Shown piece after piece: positions 42,606 to 51,228 of a stretch of 64,000 nucleotides of DNA. The stretch's first letter is position 1. Each line of letters starts with the position of its first letter. This stretch comes from Negativicutes bacterium (GTDB lineage: Bacteria > Bacillota_C > Negativicutes > Sporomusales_B > JARLHX01): positions 1 through 64,000 of the forward strand of contig JARLHX010000283.1 of the NCBI GenBank assembly GCA_031292035.1, given 5' to 3'. Position numbers and translations under genes: made by a program. Below the pieces are notes generated by a model. It did no database searches. It was not told where the DNA came from and saw nothing but the letters and a program-made list of their open reading frames with translations.

Positions 42606-43547
42606 ATGGAGCAACTAATGCGCAACTACGGATTTGTCGAGATTGTTTTGCTATTGACGGTTTTCATTTGGGGAATTAATACCCCGGTTGTGAAAATAGG
42701 TTTGGTCTATATGCCGCCGATTTTGTATAATGCTTTGCGGCTATTGCTGGCGACCGTTATCGCGTGGTCTGCCCTGCTTTACTCGGGGACCTACCGGCCC
42801 CTCCAGGATGGGGATGGCAGGCGTATTTTGACGATCAGCCTGCTGGGCTTTGTCTTTTTCCAAGTCTTGTTTACCGCCGGTCTACCGCAGACAACGGCTG
42901 GGAATGCTTCTTTGGTGCTGGCCCTGACGCCGGTTTTTGTGGCAGTCACCAGCAGAATATTTAAAGGGGAAAGCATTGCCGGGGCGGTGGTGGCCGGAAT
43001 CGGCGTGTCGCTACTGGGCATGGCGGTTGTTATTTTCGGCTCCGGGAAGGCCGTCAGTCTGACTGGCGGTCATCTGGCCGGAGCGTTATTGATCCTTTTG
43101 GGCCAGGTCGGGAATGGCTACTATGTGGTCTATTCCAAAGATCTCCTGGAGCGCTATTCGACTTATCAAATCACAACCTATGTGATGACCCTGTCGGCTC
43201 TCGCTTTTGGTGTGTTAGCCATACCCGAGTTGAGTGTGTGGCAATGGACCGAGGTTCCTGGGGTCGCCTGGCTGAGTATCGCCGTCTCAGGCACATTCGG
43301 CCTCTGTATCGGCAATTTGCTCTGGGTGTGGGTGCTGGGCAAGATGAACGGTACGAAAGCCTCGATGTTCCAGAATCTTAGCCCTATTGTTTCGATTGCC
43401 GCAGGGGTCCTGTTTTTGGGAGAAAGCTTCGGATTGCTGCAGTTGGTCGGGGCGGGCATTGTTTTTGCAGGGCTCTATTTGACGCGGCGGGAAAGGGCGG
43501 CAGGAAAAACCATCATCCAAGGAAACAAGGCAGTCCATTCGTCTTGA
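42606..43547 (+). CDS. EamA-family transporter
   Basis: The 313-residue protein has ten TM helices in two EamA repeats: LLLTVFIWGINTPVVKIGL, ALRLLLATVIAW and ASMFQNLSPIVSIAAGVLFLGE. DMT-superfamily members of this type export amino acids or other small metabolites. No substrate can be told. It follows rarD by 67 bases in the same orientation; a terminator lies after it. Confidence 0.84.
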   Translation: MEQLMRNYGFVEIVLLLTVFIWGINTPVVKIGLVYMPPILYNALRLLLATVIAWSALLYSGTYRPLQDGDGRRILTISLLGFVFFQVLFTAGLPQTTAGNASLVLALTPVFVAVTSRIFKGESIAGAVVAGIGVSLLGMAVVIFGSGKAVSLTGGHLAGALLILLGQVGNGYYVVYSKDLLERYSTYQITTYVMTLSALAFGVLAIPELSVWQWTEVPGVAWLSIAVSGTFGLCIGNLLWVWVLGKMNGTKASMFQNLSPIVSIAAGVLFLGESFGLLQLVGAGIVFAGLYLTRRERAAGKTIIQGNKAVHSS

Positions 43548-43597
43548 AGGGGTGCTGACAGAGCGATTGCTTTACGGAAGACCGAATGTAACGAGAT

Positions 43598-43630
43598 AAA
43601 AAGGTTGGCCTTAGTTGGCGAGCCTTTTTT
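43598..43630 (+). terminator. Terminator after the EamA gene
   Basis: AAAAAGGTT / AGCCTTTTT arms (one wobble) enclose a GC-rich loop, ending in a T-run. Confidence 0.65.
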
Positions 43631-43809
43631 GTTCGTTTAGTTGGGTGCCTTGCGTCAGAGATATTTTTCCTAATAATATAAATTTTACCAATGAAATTGA
43701 AAATATGGCCAAGTTAGCAGGAAAATATTGTCGAAGAGAAGAATTATTAGTCGAAAAAGACATTAAGGTACATTGGCGTCCTATTTTGAACTGCAGGTAG
43801 GTTGGATTG

Positions 43810-46800
43810 ATGGAAAAGAGACTTGTCCGTTTTTGGCAGAATTGGATTTTACCCGATCTGGCGATGCTGTTCTTCTGCTTACTACTGCTGGGGCTTGTCT
43901 GGGGCACGGCCGCTTTTCAGGTTCAGCGCGACCGGCAGGCTGCCATTGAGGCGGTTATGCGGGATGGCGATAAATTCAGCCGCGCCTTTGAGGAACACAC
44001 CCGCCAGGTGCTGAAAACTAGCGAACAATACATCGCACTGGTCAAAGACGAATACGAAGGGGCGCGCGCTGTTACGCCCGCCCTCCATCGTCTTTTCAAT
44101 TTGATTGCGCAGGACCCGCTGGCGGTTCAACTGGCGCTGGTTGATGCAAAAGGTGACATGCTCGCCAGTCTTCGCCAGTACGCAGATGATTTTAATTTTT
44201 CCCAGGAACCTCATTTTCTTGTCCACTTGACTGCCGATACCGACAGTCTGTTTATTGGCAGGCCATTTACCGGCCGGGTTTCAGGCAGACCGTCCATCCC
44301 TTTGTCGCGCCGCCTGAACAATCCGGACGGCAGTTTTGCCGGCATTGCCTATGCTGCGGTGAACCCGCAATATTTTACCAGGTTTTACCGGGATATGGAT
44401 TTTGACGAGCAGTATGTCGTGCGGGTCTTGGGGCTGGACGGCTTTGTCAGGGCCAGCAATAATGAGCAGGAAACAGGCGCCAATCTGCAGTCAGCCACTG
44501 TTTTCGGCCGCCTCGACAGGGCCCGCAGCGGCTTCTACCGCACAAACGGGCAAATTTTTGGAACAATATACTTGATGAGTTATCGTCAGATGCCTGACTA
44601 TCCCCTGATCGTGCAGGTCGGGTTATCGGAAGCAGCCTTTATCCCCCTGGCCCAAAGGCGCTTTACCTACTTCGGGGCGGCCGGAGGGGTGAGTCTCTTT
44701 ATTCTTCTTTATACAGGCAGACTGATGGCGCGTTCCCGCCGCCAGCGTCAGATCGAGGCGCGCCTGCAGGGTAGCTATCAGGATCTGGCTTCCGCTCATG
44801 CTGATGTGACGGTTGCCCAGGAGGGACTGCGCGAACACATGGCGGTAGTCGTCGCTCATGAGGAGGAGATCAGAAAACAGAACGCGGTACTGGCGTCGCT
44901 GCACCAGATGGCGCTGGGGCTGATGCATCGGCTGGAATTGGCCGAAGTACTGACTTCGATCGTCGGCAGCGCCACCGAACTTTTGGAAACCCCGCACGGC
45001 TATATTGGCCTGATCGATGAAGAACGCGGCCTGTTCGATAGAATGATCGGCTTGGGCTACTATGCGCCAGATGTTGGCCGTCAGATTATGTTAGACGGCA
45101 GCAGCCTTGTCGGTCTGGTGTACAGGAGCGGCGAAATGGTGGTAGTGGATGACTACAGTGTCTGGGAGCACCGGATCAATGACTCTTTCTTTGACGAACT
45201 GCATAATCTGGTTCAGGTTCCTTTGAAGTCAGGTGGTCAAGTTATTGGGATTTTCGGTCTGGCCATTCTTAGCGAGGAACGGAAATTTACCGCGCGGGAA
45301 ATCGATCTGATCGGGCGGTTCGCCGAATTGGCGTCTTTGGCTCTGTCCAACGCCAAGCTGTATTCGTCTTTGGCTGCGGCCGATGAAAAATTGCAGGCAA
45401 GTTACCAGGATATTACTGCGGCCCACGAAGAATTGTCGGCCACTGAAACCGAACTCCGGACCCAGTATCTTGAATCTTTGTGGATGAATGAACAAATCTC
45501 GCGGCAGAAATCATTCCTGACCACACTGCAGGAAATTACCTTTGGTTTGGTCAATGAACTCGAGCTTGAGCCGCTGCTGCAAAATGTCGTGACCACAGCT
45601 GCTGACGTCGTCGAGGCCAAAGACGCCTTTATCGCCCTGCCGTCTGACGACTATACGGTGCTGGAGGTCAGAGCTCACCTGGGGATTTATGGGGGAGCGG
45701 ACGGCGTCCAAGAAGTGCCGCTCGGTTGGGGAGTGATGGGGAAGGTCTTTTCTGGTGGGCAGCCTGAGCTTGTTGATGATTATCAAGCATGGGAAGGTCG
45801 GGCGCAGATTCCGTTGGTTGATGCAATTGCTTCGGTTTTTGCGGTACCGCTCAAAGCCAAAGAGGAAGTCATCGGTGTTCTTGGCGTAGCATTAACCACT
45901 CCGGGAAAACGATTTGCGCCAGAGCAGTTGAAGCTATTAGAACGCCTGGCTGAACTGGCGGCCCTCGCACTGAACAACGCCAGGCTTCATGCGCGGCTGA
46001 AACATGAACTGGAGGAGCGAATCGAGCTTGAATCCCAAAAGGCGGCAATGCTTGACGCCATCCCTGATCTGATGCTGATTTTCGATCAGGACGGGGTTCT
46101 CCGGGACTACGAGAAACCGGCCGATTTTGTGTTTTATGTCGAACCCGACCAGGAGGTGATCGGACGTAATGTGACCGATCTCCTGCCGGCACCTATCGCT
46201 GCAAACTTTTCCCGTTTTATCAAAAAAGCTATTGTCAGCGATACGACCCAGCTCTATGAATACCGCATGACCATCCATGGGGAAATATGCTATCGGGAAG
46301 TTCGTTTTTCCCGTCTGAGCGACACCAAGGTGCTGGCAATGATCAGGGATATCACCGGCATCCGTCGTTCGGAAGAACAGGTGGAATTCCTCAGCATGCA
46401 CGATCGGTTGACAGGCACATACAACCGCACTTATTTCGAGGAGGAACTGCTGCGGCTGCAAAACAGGGGCCATAAGGGTATCGGTGTATTTGTCTGCGAT
46501 GTGGACGGCTTGAAGCTGATCAATGATACCCTGGGCCATCGCCATGGCGATGAACTGCTGAAGAGTGTGGCGGCGATTTTGACCGACAATATCAGCCCGC
46601 CTGATTTTGTCGCTCGGATCGGCGGCGACGAATTTGCCGTCGTCTTGTTCGAGCCGACCGATGAGCGGATGGGAACTCTGGAAAAGCAGTACAAAGCGGC
46701 GGTCGATCAGTATATCGAGCAGAATCCTCAGTTGCCGCTGAGTCTTTCACTTGGTTGGGCGACAGATTTGGAAGCAGTTCGTATCGACAAGGTGTTCAAA

Positions 46801-47409
46801 GAAGCGGACAACAGCATGTACCGTCAGAAAATGCACCAGAGCCAGAGTATCCGCAGTGCCATCGTCCATACCATGATGAAGGCGCTGGAAGCTCGGGATC
46901 ATATTACCGAGGGTCATGCCGACAGGCTGGGTGAGCTGATGGAGAAAATGGGACACAGGCTGCAGTTGTCGCAGGGCACCGTCGCTGACCTTCGCCTTCT
47001 GGCTAAATTTCACGACATCGGCAAGGTCGGGATTCCGGACGGCATTCTGAAAAAGCCTGGCAAACTAACTGCCGAAGAAATTTCCATTATGAGACAACAT
47101 TGCGAAATCGGATTTCGTATTGCCCGGTCAGCTCCAGACCTCGAACCGATTTCGGACTGGATATTGAAGCATCAGGAACATTGGGATGGCAACGGCTACC
47201 CGCTGGGCCTGAGGGGAGAGGAAATTCCTCTGGAATGCCGGATTGTCGGTATTGTGGATGCCTATGACGCCATGACAAGTGACCGGCCTTATCGCCAGGC
47301 AATGCACCCCAAGGATGCGATCAAGGAGATCAGACGTTGTGCAGGCAGTCAATTTGATCCTGTGCTGGCCGAAAAATTTATCGAAATGATCGAGATGGAA
47401 ATGGGCTAG
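43810..47409 (+). CDS. Cache-GAF-GAF-PAS-GGDEF-HD-GYP signalling protein
   Basis: The 1199-residue protein has TM1 (about 14-36), an extracytosolic Cache-type sensor (about 40-280) and TM2 (about 287-310). GAF1 (about 367-510), GAF2 (about 575-727), PAS (about 745-855), GGDEF (about 858-1010, GGDEF at 938) and HD-GYP (HD 1068-1069, GYP near 1129) follow. The GGDEF motif is intact (ARIGGDEFAVVLF) and the HD-GYP motifs (KFHDIGKVGIP, WDGNGYPLGL) are complete. It could therefore both make and break c-di-GMP; no I-site RxxD is seen before GGDEF. The start is ATG 43810 (an adjacent TTG could be used). It stands alone as a transcription unit. Confidence 0.9.
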   Translation: MEKRLVRFWQNWILPDLAMLFFCLLLLGLVWGTAAFQVQRDRQAAIEAVMRDGDKFSRAFEEHTRQVLKTSEQYIALVKDEYEGARAVTPALHRLFNLIAQDPLAVQLALVDAKGDMLASLRQYADDFNFSQEPHFLVHLTADTDSLFIGRPFTGRVSGRPSIPLSRRLNNPDGSFAGIAYAAVNPQYFTRFYRDMDFDEQYVVRVLGLDGFVRASNNEQETGANLQSATVFGRLDRARSGFYRTNGQIFGTIYLMSYRQMPDYPLIVQVGLSEAAFIPLAQRRFTYFGAAGGVSLFILLYTGRLMARSRRQRQIEARLQGSYQDLASAHADVTVAQEGLREHMAVVVAHEEEIRKQNAVLASLHQMALGLMHRLELAEVLTSIVGSATELLETPHGYIGLIDEERGLFDRMIGLGYYAPDVGRQIMLDGSSLVGLVYRSGEMVVVDDYSVWEHRINDSFFDELHNLVQVPLKSGGQVIGIFGLAILSEERKFTAREIDLIGRFAELASLALSNAKLYSSLAAADEKLQASYQDITAAHEELSATETELRTQYLESLWMNEQISRQKSFLTTLQEITFGLVNELELEPLLQNVVTTAADVVEAKDAFIALPSDDYTVLEVRAHLGIYGGADGVQEVPLGWGVMGKVFSGGQPELVDDYQAWEGRAQIPLVDAIASVFAVPLKAKEEVIGVLGVALTTPGKRFAPEQLKLLERLAELAALALNNARLHARLKHELEERIELESQKAAMLDAIPDLMLIFDQDGVLRDYEKPADFVFYVEPDQEVIGRNVTDLLPAPIAANFSRFIKKAIVSDTTQLYEYRMTIHGEICYREVRFSRLSDTKVLAMIRDITGIRRSEEQVEFLSMHDRLTGTYNRTYFEEELLRLQNRGHKGIGVFVCDVDGLKLINDTLGHRHGDELLKSVAAILTDNISPPDFVARIGGDEFAVVLFEPTDERMGTLEKQYKAAVDQYIEQNPQLPLSLSLGWATDLEAVRIDKVFKEADNSMYRQKMHQSQSIRSAIVHTMMKALEARDHITEGHADRLGELMEKMGHRLQLSQGTVADLRLLAKFHDIGKVGIPDGILKKPGKLTAEEISIMRQHCEIGFRIARSAPDLEPISDWILKHQEHWDGNGYPLGLRGEEIPLECRIVGIVDAYDAMTSDRPYRQAMHPKDAIKEIRRCAGSQFDPVLAEKFIEMIEMEMG

Positions 47410-47603
47410 CCTGGTTTCTTTCTCTGTTCGTCGGCAGAGGGAAGTGCACGCCGTAATTTAGCAATCGGCAGATTTAGGCTGGAAATATAAAAAAAACATG
47501 AGTTGTCTGAAGGATTTTTGCTTTGTCAGGCCAAATATTAACAGAATAAACAAGCTACTCTTTTAGTTGTTGGGGATTAAGACCATTCGGATATCCGAAC
47601 GCG

Positions 47604-47619
47604 GGTCGCATTTGCGAAC
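47604..47619 (+). promoter_or_regulatory. Candidate IclR operator 1
   Basis: GGTCGCATTTGCGAAC, 16 bases upstream of the iclR ATG, matches the consensus GTTCGCATATGCGAAC shared with 48507 and 49646. It indicates autoregulation. Confidence 0.6.
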
Positions 47620-47634
47620 AAAGGTGACGGTAAT

Positions 47635-48444
47635 ATGAAGGCTGTAAGACCGAATAAATCGGCCGCCCGGTCGGTCGAAATACTAGAATTTATCGCCAGG
47701 AACGAAAAACCGGTATCGATGGCTGATATCTGCCGGGAACTCGACATCCCCAAAAGCAGCACCTTTGAGCTGGTATATACGTTGATTAATAAAGGCTTTT
47801 TGGAGTTGGCTGACGAGAATCTGCGGACTTTCAAGCTGGGTTTGAAACTGTTTCAGGTCGGGGTGGCCTTTCTGACCAATACCAACCTGCACCGGGAAGC
47901 GCGCCCCATTTTGGAGAACTTGATGCTTGTCAGTGGACATACCGTCCTCTTGGCGGTGGAAAACCAGGGTAAAATCGTCTATTTAGACAAACTGGAGCCT
48001 CCTAACGAGGTCGTTAGAATCGAGGCGCGGCTTGGATCGAGTAATCCTTTGCATTGCACCGGTCTTGGCAAGGCGCTCTTAGGGGCTTATAGTGATGCGA
48101 GAGTCAGAGAGCTTACCGGCGGGGGACGTCTGATGCCGAAGACGTTGTATAGTATTCAAGATTATGACGAACTCATAAAAGAGTTGGCCCGTATTCGGGA
48201 ACGCGGCTATTCCATTGATGACCAGGAAAGCGAAATTAATGTGTTTTGTCTTGGGGCTCCTGTTTATGATCGCCTGAATACTCCAATTGCCGCCATCAGC
48301 CTACGCTGTCTTGCGTCGGCTGTCGATGCTGACACCATCAGCAAACTGAGCAAACTGCTTACCCAAAGCGCCCTCTTGATTTCGCACAAACTGGGTTTTC
48401 TCAGACCGAGGTTGTATTTTCGCGAGGGCGAAGAAAATCGCTAA
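47635..48444 (+). CDS. IclR-family transcriptional regulator
   Basis: The 269-residue regulator has the winged HTH (SAARSVEILEFIARNEKPVSMADICRELDIPKSSTFELVYTLINKG). The effector domain follows, with HCTGLGKALLGAYSDARV and RGYSIDDQESEINVFCLGAPVYD. IclR proteins sense organic or aromatic acids. Copies of a 16-bp palindrome lie in front of this gene, the 2-hydroxyacid dehydrogenase and the MFS gene, defining a likely regulon of one regulator, one enzyme and one carrier. The start ATG has AAGGTGACGG upstream. Confidence 0.9.
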   Translation: MKAVRPNKSAARSVEILEFIARNEKPVSMADICRELDIPKSSTFELVYTLINKGFLELADENLRTFKLGLKLFQVGVAFLTNTNLHREARPILENLMLVSGHTVLLAVENQGKIVYLDKLEPPNEVVRIEARLGSSNPLHCTGLGKALLGAYSDARVRELTGGGRLMPKTLYSIQDYDELIKELARIRERGYSIDDQESEINVFCLGAPVYDRLNTPIAAISLRCLASAVDADTISKLSKLLTQSALLISHKLGFLRPRLYFREGEENR

Positions 48445-48506
48445 AGCGCAAGGTATGCCGTCGAATAAAAGTGAGTTGTAGTAGTCTGCGTAGATATGTG
48501 AACGGC

Positions 48507-48522
48507 GTTCGCATATGCAGAC
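48507..48522 (+). promoter_or_regulatory. Candidate IclR operator 2
   Basis: GTTCGCATATGCAGAC lies 39 bases before the dehydrogenase start; a half-site TTTGCGAA follows at 48529-48536. Confidence 0.65.
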
Positions 48523-48560
48523 GTGCGATTTGCGAAGATATTGTAAGGAGGGTCTTTATA

Positions 48561-49535
48561 TTGGAAAAGATGAAAGTAGTGATTCCCAATGAGATTCGGC
48601 CAGCCGCTTTGGCGATGCTGAATAAGGACTGCGAAGTGCGGCACTGGGAGCAAACAGAACCCATGCCGCTGGCGACCCTTTATGAATGGCTGGCAGATGC
48701 CGACGGATTGTTTGTTACCGGGCACGGAGTCAAGGTCGACGCCGAATTGTTGGCCCATGCCCCGCGGCTTCGCGTCATCGCCCAGGCGGCGGCAGGCTAT
48801 GAGAACGCCGATCTTACAGCTTGTACGGCCAGGAAAATCCCTTTTAGCAATACTCCCGGGGCTGTCGTGGAAGCAACCGCTGATGTGACGTTTGGGATTA
48901 TGCTGTCTGCGGCCCGAAGGATCCATGAAGGTTGGAACTGGGTCAAAAGTGGAAAATGGGAGTCTGCTGAGTTGCCGTTTGGTGTAGATCTATTCGGGAA
49001 AACGCTTGGTATTGTGGGGATGGGCCAGATTGGCGCCGCAGTGGCCAAACGGGCCCAGGCCAGCGGCATGAAGGTGGTTTATCACAACCGCACCAGGCGC
49101 GAGGACGAGGGTGCGCTGGGAGTGAGTTTTCTCTCCTTTGATGAACTTTTGGCAACCGCCGACTTCATCGTGGTGATGGTACCCCTTTCACCGGCAACCC
49201 GGGGGATGTTTGGCCCGGCCGAGTTTGCCAAGATGAAGCCGACCGCTTATTTTGTCAACGGAGCCCGGGGTGCTCTGGTCGATACCAATGCCCTGTATGA
49301 TGCTCTTAAGACTGGCAAGATCGCTTATGCCGCCCTTGATGTTACCGATCCCGAGCCCCTGCCGGCCGACCATCCTCTCTTGACATTGCCGAATATTTTG
49401 GTTGTTCCCCATATCGGAACAGCAACCGACGAAACTCGCGACGCCATGGCCTGTCTCGCGGCAAAAAACCTGCTGGCCGGTTTGGCCCGTAAGCCGCTTT
49501 TGACTTGTGTCAACAAAGAAGTGAATTACCGTTGA
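48561..49535 (+). CDS. D-2-hydroxyacid dehydrogenase family protein
   Basis: The 324-residue protein has the N-terminal LYEWLADADGLFVTG and the Rossmann motif GKTLGIVGMGQIGAAVAKRA. Catalytic Arg is in FVNGARGALVD, Glu in DVTDPEPLPADHPL and His in VPHIGTATDETR. It reduces a 2-oxoacid with NAD(P)H (glyoxylate/hydroxypyruvate reductase subgroup). The start was set at TTG 48561 with AAGGAGG 10 bases upstream; ATG 48570 is an alternative. Control by the IclR protein is suggested by the palindrome upstream. The MFS carrier downstream may import the acid. Confidence 0.88.
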   Translation: MEKMKVVIPNEIRPAALAMLNKDCEVRHWEQTEPMPLATLYEWLADADGLFVTGHGVKVDAELLAHAPRLRVIAQAAAGYENADLTACTARKIPFSNTPGAVVEATADVTFGIMLSAARRIHEGWNWVKSGKWESAELPFGVDLFGKTLGIVGMGQIGAAVAKRAQASGMKVVYHNRTRREDEGALGVSFLSFDELLATADFIVVMVPLSPATRGMFGPAEFAKMKPTAYFVNGARGALVDTNALYDALKTGKIAYAALDVTDPEPLPADHPLLTLPNILVVPHIGTATDETRDAMACLAAKNLLAGLARKPLLTCVNKEVNYR

Positions 49536-49645
49536 GCCGCTGAACGCGAGGCTGCCTTTGCCAAACCGATGAGAGCCTTTGGCAGACTCCCCGCCTGTTT
49601 TCGGCAAAAACGATGTTTTTTCAAATTAGTAGTATAGCGAATGAT

Positions 49646-49661
49646 GTTCGCCTATGCGAAC
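49646..49661 (+). promoter_or_regulatory. Candidate IclR operator 3
   Basis: GTTCGCCTATGCGAAC is a near-perfect 16-bp palindrome 142 bases before the MFS start. Confidence 0.65.
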
Positions 49662-49802
49662 GTCGGGCTGCCGGACAGCTGCTTAGCGGTGGTGATGGGG
49701 ACAGCCGGGGCTGCAGAAAGGAGAGTGGGCAGCAAGCAGGCGCTTATAACATGCAGACAGTTGGAAGACTGGGCTAACAAAAAGAAAGAGGTGATTTGGT
49801 TT

Positions 49803-51098
49803 ATGGAGAAGGTAGAAATGGGCGGAATGCCTAACGTCAAACCAAAGGGAACAGTACGGTATCGTGTCATTATTCTACTTCTTGTTGTCGGAATTATTAA
49901 CTATCTTGACCGTACCAACTTGTCGATTGCAGCCCCGGAAATGATGCGGGAACTCGGCTTGACCAATACCGATATCGGGCTCATGGGAGCCGTCTTTTCC
50001 TGGACTTATGGACTGATGCAGCTGCCTTCCGGCTGGCTTGTCGACCGGTTTGGCACCAAGAAAGTTTTATCTGGCGCGGTTATCTGGTGGAGCATTGCTA
50101 CGGCAGCCACCGGACTTTGCAGCAAAATGCCGCAGTTTCTTGCGGCCCGGTTTATGCTCGGGGTTGGCGAAGCACCTTGCATGCCGACCTGCGCCAAAAT
50201 TACTTCCTACTGGATTCCCAAAAAGGAACGCGATTTCGCTACCGGCATTTGGGATTCTGGCTCTAAATTCGGTCCGGCAATCACTCCGCCGCTCTTGGTT
50301 ACCATTATGCTGCTGTTCGGCTGGCGGGAACTGTTTTACATCACCGGAGTGTTAGGCCTTGTCTTTATCGTCTTCTTCTGGCTCTTCTATAACAATCCCA
50401 AGGATGAAAAGAGCCTTTCCAAAGAAGAACATGACTACATCACTGCTGACGGCTCGGGTCATGAGCAACGTCTTACCCAGTCGAAAATCAGTTGGTTCAG
50501 CCTGTTCAGCTATCGCAGTGTATGGGGCATGGTTCTGGGTTATTTCTGCACCATCTGGATCTGGAACATCTTCCTGGTCTTCCTGCCGCTATATCTGCTG
50601 AAAACCCAGGGTATCTCCCTGGCGCAGCTCGGGTTATATGCCAGCATTCCCTGGATCGGGGGCATCGTCGGCGAGATTCTCGGTGGCTGGTACACCAAAA
50701 AACTGCTGGATAAAGGCGGTCATTCCCCGATGGTCACCAAACGAATGATTATCAGTTTCAACGCTGTGGTCACCGGTATTGCCGTGTGCGCCATCCCCTT
50801 TGTGCATGGCATTGTGGCGACCCTGGCCGTTCTGACAGTGGCGCTGTTCTGCATCGCCAGTATGCAGGGACGGGCTTGGGCGCTGGCGGGTGACGTGGCT
50901 CCGCCGTCGATGGTTGCGTCGGTGGGCTCCATCCAGAATTTCGGCGGTTATTTCGGCGGCGCATTTTCGCCGATCGTGGCCGGCATGATTGTGGATGCCA
51001 CTGGTTCCTACACCATGGCTTTTGTCAGTGGTGGTATCATCATCGCTTGCGCTGCCCTCTGCTATGGGGTAATTGTTGACAAGCCGATCGAAGCATAG
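49803..51098 (+). CDS. MFS carrier of the anion:cation symporter type
   Basis: The 431-residue protein has 12 TM helices and typical ACS-family motifs: LVVGIINYLDRTNLSIAAPEMM, FSWTYGLMQLPSGWLVDRFGTKKVL and AARFMLGVGEAPCMPTCAKI. Members carry hexuronates, glucarate, phthalate and similar acids. The start ATG 49803 was chosen because AAAGAGGTGA precedes it; upstream in-frame codons would run through the operator. Partner gene: the dehydrogenase upstream. A terminator follows at 51124. Confidence 0.86.
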   Translation: MEKVEMGGMPNVKPKGTVRYRVIILLLVVGIINYLDRTNLSIAAPEMMRELGLTNTDIGLMGAVFSWTYGLMQLPSGWLVDRFGTKKVLSGAVIWWSIATAATGLCSKMPQFLAARFMLGVGEAPCMPTCAKITSYWIPKKERDFATGIWDSGSKFGPAITPPLLVTIMLLFGWRELFYITGVLGLVFIVFFWLFYNNPKDEKSLSKEEHDYITADGSGHEQRLTQSKISWFSLFSYRSVWGMVLGYFCTIWIWNIFLVFLPLYLLKTQGISLAQLGLYASIPWIGGIVGEILGGWYTKKLLDKGGHSPMVTKRMIISFNAVVTGIAVCAIPFVHGIVATLAVLTVALFCIASMQGRAWALAGDVAPPSMVASVGSIQNFGGYFGGAFSPIVAGMIVDATGSYTMAFVSGGIIIACAALCYGVIVDKPIEA

Positions 51099-51123
51099 AC
51101 AAGATTTCTAGCGGGAGAAACAT

Positions 51124-51167
51124 AGGCGCGGCGCTGACAACTGAGGTTGAAGGTGCCGCGCCTTTTC
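51124..51167 (+). terminator. Terminator after the MFS gene
   Basis: GGCGCGGC / GCCGCGCC arms (8-9 bp) are followed by TTTT. Confidence 0.75.
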
Positions 51168-51228
51168 CAGCGAATAGGGAAGATATTGCAGCAACGTGCG
51201 GGTACTTTTGAATGATAGGTGGGAGCGT

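Noticed and set aside
49641..49802. Longer start of the MFS gene at GTG/ATG 49641
   Set aside because: The extension would cover the IclR palindrome and has no ribosome site; AAAGAGGTGA precedes ATG 49803.
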